Shown one piece after another: positions 5,966 to 11,349 of a stretch of DNA of 11,977 bases. The DNA is from Microbacterium sp. (GTDB lineage: Bacteria > Actinomycetota > Actinomycetes > Actinomycetales > Microbacteriaceae), in assembly GCA_003248845.1 (NCBI GenBank), contig QFPD01000023.1:1-11977 (forward strand), read 5' to 3'. The stretch's first letter is position 1; each line of letters begins with the position of its first letter. The notes beneath the pieces are model-generated. The model searched no databases, had not been told where the DNA came from, and was given only the letters and a program-made list of their open reading frames with translations. Position numbers and translations under genes: made by a program.

Positions 5966-6775
5966 ATGCGGACACGCGCCGATATCGAGTGCTGGCTGAC
6001 CGACATGGACGGCGTGCTCGTCCACGAGAGCAAGCCGATTCCGGGGGCGGCCGAACTGCTCGCGCAGTGGCGCGACACCGCAACGCCGTTCCTGGTGCTG
6101 ACGAACAACCCGTTCTACACACCGCGCGATCTGAGCGCCCGGCTGCGCATGTCGGGACTCGAAGTGCCCGAAGACCGCATCTGGACGTCGGCGCTCGCGA
6201 CCGCGGAGTTCCTGCGCTCGCAGCACCCCCACGGCACGGCCTTCGTCATCGGCGAAGCGGGGCTGACCACCGCGCTGCACGAGGCGGGATTCGTCATGAC
6301 CGAGACGCAGCCCGACTACGTCGTCGTCGGTGAGACGCGCAACTATTCGTTCGATCGCATCACGCAGGCGATCCGCTTCATCAACGCCGGGGCGCGATTC
6401 ATCATCACGAACCCGGATGCCACGGGCCCGACTCCCACCGGCATCGTTCCCGCGACCGGGTCGTTCGCGGCCCTCATCACGCACGCGACAGGCAAGGCGC
6501 CGTACGTCGTCGGCAAGCCGAACCCGATGATGTTCCGCTCGGCGATGAACCAGATCGGCGCGCACTCCGAGAACACCGGCATGATCGGCGACCGCATGGA
6601 CACCGACGTCGTGGCGGGCATCGAGGCGGGTCTGCACACGATCCTCGTGCGCACGGGAATCTCCGACGACGCCGAGATCGAGCGCTACCCGTTCCGCCCC
6701 GACGAGATCGTCGACTCCGTCGCCGATCTGCTGTCGGCGGAGCCGGTCGAGTCGGAGATGCCGGAGGGCCTGTGA
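5966..6775 (+). CDS. HAD-superfamily IIA hydrolase (NagD-like sugar/nucleotide phosphatase)
   Basis: 269 aa cytoplasmic phosphatase of HAD subfamily IIA. Motif I DMDGVL gives nucleophile Asp13 and acid/base Asp15. Motif II is LTNN (45-48), the conserved Lys is Lys184 in VVGKPNP, and motif III GDRMDTD (208-214) supplies the Mg2+ ligands Asp209 and Asp214. The cap domain lies between motif II and Lys184 (about residues 60-180), as in NagD-type type IIA phosphatases. These act on phosphorylated sugars, nucleotides or glycerol phosphate; the actual substrate cannot be read from sequence. It is the first gene of a tightly overlapping three-gene unit: its TGA overlaps the GTG of a small membrane protein gene (GTGA). 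Confidence 0.93.
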   Translation: MRTRADIECWLTDMDGVLVHESKPIPGAAELLAQWRDTATPFLVLTNNPFYTPRDLSARLRMSGLEVPEDRIWTSALATAEFLRSQHPHGTAFVIGEAGLTTALHEAGFVMTETQPDYVVVGETRNYSFDRITQAIRFINAGARFIITNPDATGPTPTGIVPATGSFAALITHATGKAPYVVGKPNPMMFRSAMNQIGAHSENTGMIGDRMDTDVVAGIEAGLHTILVRTGISDDAEIERYPFRPDEIVDSVADLLSAEPVESEMPEGL

Positions 6776-6936
6776 TCTCGTCGGGCGAACAGACCGCGCT
6801 GTACCTCACAAGCATCGTCATCCTGCTCGGGACGCTGACGACGTTCATCGTGCAGTACGTGCGGTCGCGGCGACGCCGACGTGGTCCGGACGACTCGGGC
6901 GACTCGGGTTCGACCGGTTCGGGAGGGGCAGTCTGA
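6772..6936 (+). CDS. small single-pass membrane protein (54 aa), coupled to the HAD gene
   Basis: Starts with GTG inside the HAD stop (GTGA overlap) and ends in a TGATG overlap with the next gene. The 54 residues have a short N-terminus, one strong transmembrane helix (about 10-30, from ALYLTSIVILLG onwards), then RSRRRRRG and a Ser/Gly/Asp-rich tail. The positive-inside rule puts the C-terminus in the cytoplasm. Both junctions and the clean helix-plus-basic-anchor layout argue for a real gene although it is shorter than most gene-finding cut-offs. No family recognised; the function is unknown, possibly membrane-associated and linked to the phosphatase or to the following protein. Confidence 0.65.
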   Translation: MISSGEQTALYLTSIVILLGTLTTFIVQYVRSRRRRRGPDDSGDSGSTGSGGAV

Positions 6937-7115
6937 TGGCGCTGATTCTCATCCTCACGGGGCTCGCCCTGCTCATCATCGCGCTCGTCCTCTTTGTGCA
7001 GGGGCGCAAGGATGCCCCGCAGGGAACCCCGTTGCCGAACGGCCGCGGCATCCTCGCGCTGACGCTCGCGGGGCTGCTGCTGGCGCTGGCATCCCAGTTG
7101 CCGATGTTCCGCTGA
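6936..7115 (+). CDS. small two-helix membrane protein (59 aa)
   Basis: The ATG overlaps the preceding stop (TGATG), so translation is probably coupled. The 59 residues form two hydrophobic helices, about 2-21 (ALILILTGLALLIIALVLFV) and about 39-53 (ILALTLAGLLLALAS). They are joined by a short polar loop QGRKDAPQGTPLPNGRG that is likely cytoplasmic. Last gene of the HAD unit. No family recognised; a small membrane regulator or subunit acting with the 54-aa partner is possible but unproven. Codon third positions are G/C-rich, as in neighbouring genes. Confidence 0.65.
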   Translation: MALILILTGLALLIIALVLFVQGRKDAPQGTPLPNGRGILALTLAGLLLALASQLPMFR

Positions 7116-7177
7116 AGCGTCGCGTTTTTCTCTTCTGAGCGGGTCTTTTCACCCCGTTCCGTGTCCGACCCCCCTGT

Positions 7178-7183
7178 CAGAAT
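7178..7183 (+). promoter_or_regulatory. -10 hexamer CAGAAT of the DUF222/HNH gene
   Basis: CAGAAT ends 7 nt before the ATG at 7191. The intervening GAGGGG is only 1 nt from the ATG, too close for a ribosome binding site. It is a weaker match to TAnnnT than the other hexamers. Confidence 0.4.
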
Positions 7184-7190
7184 GAGGGGT

Positions 7191-8600
7191 ATGGACCTCC
7201 TCACGCACCGGCTCGACGACCTGCACGCGCAGGCCGCGACGCTGGTCGGCGAGGCGGCATCGGAGCGGGCGCTCGAGCGCGCGACGGAGGCCGAGCTCGC
7301 AGCGCAAGTGGCCGCGATCGCAGGCTTCGCCCGGCTCGCCGAGGCGCTCCTGATCGATGCGGTCGGCGAGGTGGCACGGCGCTCCGGCCACGCGGTGCGC
7401 GACGAGCGGATGACGTCGCACCTCGGATGCCGCGACACGGTCGAGCTCGTCCAGTCCCTCACGCGCGTCGGGCCGCAGACGGCCGCGCGCCTGGTGCGGG
7501 CGGCGACCGCCGTACGCCCGGCCGTGTCCGAGGCGACCGGCGAGGCGCTCGACGCACCGTTCCCGAGTGTGCGCGGCGCGATGCTCGACGGCACGATCGG
7601 CGTCGACGGCATCCTCGCGATCACCGATCCGCTGCAGGCGACGGCGCCGCGCGTGTCGGCGAGTGCGCGGCGCAACGCCGCCGACATCGTCGTCGCAGAA
7701 GCGCGCGGCGAGGGGCCGGACGCCGCGCCGCCGGCGTGCGCCGCCCTGCTGAAGATCCACGCGCAGGCGTGGGCGCTTGCGCTCGATCAGGACGGCGCGG
7801 AGCCGCGGGAGCGAGCTGCCGAACGCAAGCGCGCGGTGGTGATGGGCGTCGCCTCGACCGATGGGGTGCCCATTCGAGGCCTGCTGCTCCCCGAGGTGGC
7901 AGCGCAACTGCAGACGATCTTCGACGCGCAGCTCTCGCCGAGGGTCGCGTTCGACGACCCGGCGGCGGATGCCGAGGCTCCCCTCCCCGCGCGCGACGAC
8001 CGCAGCCGGGCGCAGCGGCAGCACGATGCGCTCGCGGCGGCGCTGCACGTCGCGGCATCCTCGGGACTTCTGCCGACGATCGGCGGGGCCGCTCCCACGC
8101 TCGTGGTTTCGGTGGACGCCGACGACCTCGCGCGCGGGGCGGGGTACGCGCACGCGCAGGGGTGCGAGCAGCCCGTGAGCGTGGCGGTCGCCCGTCACAT
8201 CGCGTGCGGCGGCGTCGTGCAGCGGGTCGCGATGCGCGCGGGCCGGATCGTCGCGATCGGCACCGAGGAGCGGGTGTTCAACCGGCACCAGCGGCGTGCG
8301 ATCGCGCTGCGCGACGGCGGCTGCGTGATTCCGGGGTGCGGAACGCCCGCCGGGTGGTGCGAGATCCACCATGTGACCGAGCACGCGGCGGGCGGGCCGA
8401 CGCACACTGACAACGGCGTGCTGCTGTGCTGGTATCACCATCGGTTCCTCGAGCGGATCGGGTGGCGCATCCGAATGAACCGCGGCATCCCCGAGGTGCT
8501 CGCTCCACCGTGGCACGACACGCGCCGAGAGTGGCGCGCGGTGACGACGTCGCCGACGCGGCTGCGCACGCGGGTCGAGAGGCGCATTCTGACGACGTGA
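7191..8600 (+). CDS. DUF222 / HNH endonuclease (13E12 repeat family) protein
   Basis: 469 aa. The N-terminal ~330 residues are alpha-helical and Ala/Arg-rich, matching DUF222, which is common and often multi-copy in mycobacteria and Microbacteriaceae. The C-terminus is an HNH nuclease module (about 374-420): paired cysteines Cys378 and Cys383 (CVIPGC), the HH of EIHHVTEH (393-394), Asn408 in TDNG, Cys413, and YHH (416-417). The nuclease signature looks intact. Its biological role is not established; in mycobacteria such genes are associated with repetitive or mobile DNA. An in-frame GTG at 7161 would add 10 residues, but the ATG at 7191 fits the leaderless -10 spacing and the usual MDLL-type start. 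Monocistronic; no mobile-element ends are seen around it. Confidence 0.88.
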   Translation: MDLLTHRLDDLHAQAATLVGEAASERALERATEAELAAQVAAIAGFARLAEALLIDAVGEVARRSGHAVRDERMTSHLGCRDTVELVQSLTRVGPQTAARLVRAATAVRPAVSEATGEALDAPFPSVRGAMLDGTIGVDGILAITDPLQATAPRVSASARRNAADIVVAEARGEGPDAAPPACAALLKIHAQAWALALDQDGAEPRERAAERKRAVVMGVASTDGVPIRGLLLPEVAAQLQTIFDAQLSPRVAFDDPAADAEAPLPARDDRSRAQRQHDALAAALHVAASSGLLPTIGGAAPTLVVSVDADDLARGAGYAHAQGCEQPVSVAVARHIACGGVVQRVAMRAGRIVAIGTEERVFNRHQRRAIALRDGGCVIPGCGTPAGWCEIHHVTEHAAGGPTHTDNGVLLCWYHHRFLERIGWRIRMNRGIPEVLAPPWHDTRREWRAVTTSPTRLRTRVERRILTT

Positions 8601-8679
8601 ATCGGCGCGGTTTGTCACGGCGCGACCGAGTGCACGCGGGCCTGCGAATGCCTATCGTGGAGAGTACGGATACTCCAAC

Positions 8680-8686
8680 GGAGGGG
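8680..8686 (+). promoter_or_regulatory. strong Shine-Dalgarno GGAGGGG of the universal stress protein gene
   Basis: GGAGGGG with 6 nt to the ATG at 8693. It fixes the start and is the only clear, correctly spaced ribosome binding site at a first gene in this window. A TATCGT at 8653-8658 may be the -10, giving a leader of roughly 30 nt. Confidence 0.7.
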
Positions 8687-8692
8687 TGGGCC

Positions 8693-9538
8693 ATGAACGA
8701 CACGATCATCGTCGGCGTCACGGATGCCGCGGTTTCGGAACGAGCGATCGATTGGGCGGTGCGCCGCGCAGCGGACCGGGGCGGCCGGGTCGAGCTGCTC
8801 TCGGTCGTCGGGGGCGCGATCGGTGCGGTGGGTGAAGACGCCGTGATCTCCGACGCGCTCCGCGCGACCGAAGCGATGCTGAACAGCAAGGTCCGCGACA
8901 TCACGGCCGATGGCATCGAGGTGACGACGCGCACCGAGGCGGGGAACCCGGTCGCGGCTCTCATCGAGGCATCCCGCTTCGCGTCGCTGCTGGTGATCGG
9001 CAGCGACTACCGCGGGCCGCATTCCGGGCCGGCGCGCGGCGCGCACGGCGTGCGGATCGCGGCGGGGGCGCATTGCCCCGTCGTGGTGGTTCCCGATGTG
9101 GATGCCGCCGACGACCGGAGCGGCGTCGTGGTCGGCATCGACGGCTCGCCCGTCTCGGAGCACGCGCTGCGCTTCGCGGCCGCGGAGGCCGACCGCCTGC
9201 GCGAGAAGCTCATCGCGGTGAGCGTGTGGACGCCGGTCGTCGCGCCGCGGAACGACTTCGCCGTCTACCCCGACCTGTACCTGGAGAACATGCAGGCAGC
9301 CACCGAAGAGGTACTCGCGCTGGCGCTCGCCGGCATCGCGAGCGACTACCCCGACCTCGAGGTCGAGCGGGTCGTCGAGCAGGGCTACCCGTCGCAGGTG
9401 ATCAACGCGCACGCCCAGCACGCGACGCTCACCGTCGTGGGCACGCACGGTCGCGGCGCGATCGCCCGGTTCCTGCTCGGCTCGATCAGCCAAGAGGTGC
9501 TCGCCCGCCTCGCGACGGTGACCGCGGTCGTTCGCTGA
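8693..9538 (+). CDS. tandem-domain universal stress protein (UspA family)
   Basis: 281 aa with two UspA domains (about 1-135 and 143-281), the usual actinobacterial double-Usp length. Such cytoplasmic proteins bind ATP and support survival under starvation, hypoxia or other stress. The second domain is intact: VVVGIDGS with Asp150, and the ATP-loop G-x2-G-x9-G-S at Gly250, Gly253, Gly263 and Ser264. The first domain looks non-binding: the Asp is replaced by Thr10 (IIVGVTDA) and the loop after IGSDYRG (102-108) lacks the G-x2-G spacing. The start is fixed by GGAGGGG 6 nt upstream. Monocistronic, with a possible hairpin right after the stop. Confidence 0.92.
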   Translation: MNDTIIVGVTDAAVSERAIDWAVRRAADRGGRVELLSVVGGAIGAVGEDAVISDALRATEAMLNSKVRDITADGIEVTTRTEAGNPVAALIEASRFASLLVIGSDYRGPHSGPARGAHGVRIAAGAHCPVVVVPDVDAADDRSGVVVGIDGSPVSEHALRFAAAEADRLREKLIAVSVWTPVVAPRNDFAVYPDLYLENMQAATEEVLALALAGIASDYPDLEVERVVEQGYPSQVINAHAQHATLTVVGTHGRGAIARFLLGSISQEVLARLATVTAVVR

Positions 9539-9570
9539 GGCGGGGGTTGTGAGCTGGTCCTCACTCCGCC
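9539..9570 (+). terminator. possible hairpin terminator after the universal stress protein gene
   Basis: GGCGG (9539-9543) can pair with CCGCC (9566-9570), and GTGAG (9549-9553) with CTCAC (9560-9564) around the loop CTGGTC. An internal loop separates the two stems. There is no T-tract. Confidence 0.35.
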
Positions 9571-9779
9571 CCGTCCCCACGAGCCGCGTCGCGTCGCCTG
9601 CTCGCCCGGCCTCTCCCATCCGGAGTACCAGAACATCATCCCGGCGATCACGTCTCCACGATCGTGCACGACATCGACCTCGACAACTGGGGCGTCGGCG
9701 GCGGCCACGCCGCCAGCGGCATCCATCTGCCGCAGCTCACCCCCGTGCGCCTCCCGCGTCTCGGGGTTAACATCGCCCC
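9551..9779 (+). pseudogene. possible frameshifted gene relic upstream of the 53-aa ORF
   Basis: No intact gene is supported here. One plus frame has good G/C third positions from about 9551 to 9652 and includes the peptide HPEYQNIIPAIT. Good coding character then switches to another plus frame from about 9655 to 9760, giving STIVHDIDLDNWGVGGGHAA. A single frameshift near 9652-9655 would join them. No start codon with an upstream signal is evident, and the minus strand is also open here, so this may be chance in high-GC DNA. No family recognised. Confidence 0.25.
9768..9773 (+). promoter_or_regulatory. -10 hexamer TAACAT of the 53-aa ORF
   Basis: TAACAT ends 6 nt before the ATG at 9780, the same geometry as the other leaderless starts. 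GTTAA is a rare A/T-rich patch in this region. Confidence 0.45.
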
Positions 9780-9941
9780 ATGGAGCCCGAGACGGCAGAC
9801 ACGAGCGCCCGCTACCGGCGGATGGACCCGCCCGTCCGGCGGGATCAGCTCGTCGAGTCGGTCGACGTCGCGAATCACCCGGGCCTGCCCTCTCAGCCCT
9901 TCCGCGAGCAGGAGTGGCTGATCCGCCACGTGGCGGGCTGA
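9780..9941 (+). CDS. 53-aa micro-protein ending in the QPFREQEWLIRH motif
   Basis: Small soluble, charged protein (Arg/Asp/Glu-rich, no transmembrane helix, no Cys). ATG 9780 has a TAACAT hexamer 6 nt upstream. Residues 33-53, HPGLP, then SQPFREQEWLIRHVAG, recur in the ORF at 11268-11342 as HSGLP, then HQPFREQEWLIRHAAG. Between the two copies five of the eight differing codons are synonymous, and nucleotide similarity stops 1 nt after the stop codon. Both facts point to selection on the protein. The N-terminal 32 residues have no counterpart in the other copy. It converges on the DUF4166 gene with a 20-bp gap. I recognise no family; the function is unknown. Confidence 0.6.
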   Translation: MEPETADTSARYRRMDPPVRRDQLVESVDVANHPGLPSQPFREQEWLIRHVAG

Positions 9942-9965
9942 CGATAACCGCGAGCCGCCCGTCAG
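9932..9965. terminator. possible bidirectional hairpin between the micro-ORF and DUF4166 gene
   Basis: CTGACG (9938-9943) pairs with CGTCAG (9960-9965), and both genes' stop codons lie in the arms. An alternative stem pairs GGCGG-CT (9932-9939, one bulge) with AGCCGCC (9953-9959). There is no T-tract. Confidence 0.3.
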
Positions 9966-10630
9966 GTTCTGATCTCGTGACGGCGGGGCTTGAGTCTTGC
10001 GGGCGCGTCGGTCGCCGACACCCATTCGGCGTGGAATGACCCGCGATAGCCGAAGAGGAACCCAAACCGAGCGTTGTGGACTTCCAGGTCGATGTGGAAG
10101 CGCTGGTCGCTGTCGTCATAGAACTCGTGGAGATGCGCACGTCCGCTGAAGATCATCGGAAAGCGAAAGCCGAAAGGCCCTTCGTAGAACCGTTGCGCGC
10201 GAGAAGTGAGGATCAGCCCACCCCGGTTGTCAACGCGCAGATCGAGGTCAACGGCAAGATGTTGGTGCGTGCCGAGGTAATCCACGATCCGACCGTCGTC
10301 CAGGATCATCGTCGCGTCGAACCGACGGCGCTTGGCTCCGATCGCGTACTCGCGGACGAATGTGACGGTCTCACGCCCGAACGGGTCGCGGTACGGGTAG
10401 TTCTCGATCGTGAACGGGACATTTGCGCCCGTGTCGGGGATGAGGATGTTCCGGAGCCGTCCGATCTGCAGGAACGGGACCGTCCACCAGGGGCCGCGAC
10501 GGATGCTCGTCATCACCCCGCGCCCGACGCACGCTTCGCCGGAGTCGAGACCCACGCCGAATCGTCGTCGCATCATCGGGTGCAGCCGCTCGAAATCTGC
10601 CCCGAGCGCCGCTTCGAAGATCGATGTCAC
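9962..10630 (-). CDS. DUF4166-domain protein
   Basis: 222 aa, soluble. The pattern fits DUF4166: an N-terminal FERLHPMMRRRFGVG; the central VPFTIENYPYRDPFGRETVTFVR; then RRFDATMILDDGRIVDYLG; and C-terminal EGPFGFRFPMIFSGRAHLHE followed by HIDLEVHNARFGFLFGYRGSF. DUF4166 has no established biochemical role; it is often found beside SDR or other small enzymes. The GTG at 10630 overlaps the stop of the upstream SRPBCC gene (GTGA), so the two are almost certainly co-transcribed and translationally coupled. The frame is open further upstream, but that would lie inside the SRPBCC gene. It ends next to the convergent 53-aa ORF. Confidence 0.85.
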   Translation of the reverse strand: MTSIFEAALGADFERLHPMMRRRFGVGLDSGEACVGRGVMTSIRRGPWWTVPFLQIGRLRNILIPDTGANVPFTIENYPYRDPFGRETVTFVREYAIGAKRRRFDATMILDDGRIVDYLGTHQHLAVDLDLRVDNRGGLILTSRAQRFYEGPFGFRFPMIFSGRAHLHEFYDDSDQRFHIDLEVHNARFGFLFGYRGSFHAEWVSATDAPARLKPRRHEIRT

Positions 10631-11256
10631 CGCGCCTCCCGTGGGTCCGGAAGTGCTGCCAAGGATGCGGGAGCCTCGGCGAGGTGATCGGCACGCCGCG
10701 ACCTCCCCCGCGGCGCCCGTAGGCAGCGGGCAGCACGCGGGCGATCCGGTCGCCACCACCACAGCACGCTCCACAACGGCCACCGCTCAGGTGGGGTGCC
10801 CGTCTCCAGCCAGATCCGCAACCGGTCGAAGCTCCACGCAGTCGCCCACCCCAGCAGCGGGCGCACGACAACATCCAGCGCCCCCCACCCCGGCTGATAG
10901 TCGTACCCCGTGGAGAAGCCCGTGACGTGATCTCCACGCTCCACATAGCGCCAATAGCCGCGGCCGGACGCGATCGGAGAGAGACGATCATCCGTATGGA
11001 AGCGCAGTGCGGATGTCCGGGCTCCGTCCGAGCCGATCTTCTCGCCGAGGCTCACACCCCTGCCGCGTACGGTGTGGAAGGGGGCACGCCGCTCGTAGGT
11101 GAACGTCGACGCGCCGCCCTCGGTCACACCGGTGGGTGAGATCTTCGAGAATCGAATATCCCAGCGCACGTGCTGAGCGGGATTCTGAGTCGCCTCCCAC
11201 ACGTCATCGAGATCGGCGCGGATGGACGTCTCGACGTAGATTGCCCGGCTCCGCAC
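10627..11256 (-). CDS. SRPBCC-family (START/Bet v 1-like) protein
   Basis: 209 aa. Residues 1-150 begin with the classic SRPBCC pattern, IYVETSIRADLDDVWEATQN, followed by alternating strands; the family forms a hydrophobic ligand-binding cavity. After a conserved WSFDRLRIWLE segment comes a Trp-rich stretch (WPLWSVLWWWRPDRP) and an Arg/Ala-rich tail that could touch the membrane. GTG 11256 is chosen because minus-strand TAGGTT lies 6 nt upstream. It is the first gene of a two-gene operon with the DUF4166 gene, overlapping it by 4 nt. The ligand is unknown. The SRPBCC call is fairly secure; the C-terminal extension is undefined. Confidence 0.82.
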   Translation of the reverse strand: MRSRAIYVETSIRADLDDVWEATQNPAQHVRWDIRFSKISPTGVTEGGASTFTYERRAPFHTVRGRGVSLGEKIGSDGARTSALRFHTDDRLSPIASGRGYWRYVERGDHVTGFSTGYDYQPGWGALDVVVRPLLGWATAWSFDRLRIWLETGTPPERWPLWSVLWWWRPDRPRAARCLRAPRGRSRRADHLAEAPASLAALPDPREAR

Positions 11257-11262
11257 AGAACG

Positions 11263-11268
11263 AACCTA
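11263..11268 (-). promoter_or_regulatory. -10 hexamer TAGGTT of the SRPBCC-DUF4166 operon
   Basis: Minus-strand TAGGTT, 6 nt upstream of the GTG at 11256. Its outermost base (11268) is the first base of the ATG of the plus-strand micro-ORF, so the promoter and that ORF overlap head to head. Confidence 0.45.
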
Positions 11269-11342
11269 TGGCACGACACTCCGGACTCCCGCATCAGCCC
11301 TTCCGCGAGCAGGAATGGTTGATCCGCCACGCGGCGGGCTGA
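11268..11342 (+). CDS. 24-aa micro-ORF, second copy of the QPFREQEWLIRH motif
   Basis: ATG 11268 to TGA 11342 encodes 24 residues: MARHSGLP followed by HQPFREQEWLIRHAAG. It matches the C-terminal 21 residues of the 53-aa ORF at 9780-9941, with 18 of 21 positions identical. No TAnnnT hexamer or Shine-Dalgarno site is evident for this start. The frame stays open upstream to 11136, but that would run antisense through the SRPBCC gene. It may be an independent micro-protein or the surviving 3' end of a longer gene. It stops 7 bp short of the convergent reductase gene. Confidence 0.45.
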   Translation: MARHSGLPHQPFREQEWLIRHAAG

Positions 11343-11349
11343 CTCCGAC

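Noticed and set aside
5924..6637. Upstream in-frame extension of the SDR gene
   Set aside because: It would run antisense through the HAD gene. The GTG at 5923 gives the standard SDR N-terminus and has TAGGGT 7 nt upstream.
7116..7177. T-rich run (GTTTTTCTCTTC) after the 59-aa gene considered as an intrinsic terminator
   Set aside because: No stable GC-rich stem precedes the T-run; only 4-bp pairings such as GGGT/ACCC are possible nearby.
7161..7190. Alternative GTG start for the DUF222/HNH gene
   Set aside because: It adds ten residues without a ribosome binding site. The ATG at 7191 has the leaderless -10 spacing.
8601..8692. Gap before the universal stress protein gene searched for a -35/-10 pair
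   Set aside because: TTGTCA at 8612-8617 and TATCGT at 8653-8658 are 35 bp apart, too far to form one sigma-70-type promoter.
9648..10140. Minus-strand open frames through 9648-10140
   Set aside because: They overlap the end of the DUF4166 gene in other frames, lack start signals and have shadow-like Ser/Arg/Pro composition.
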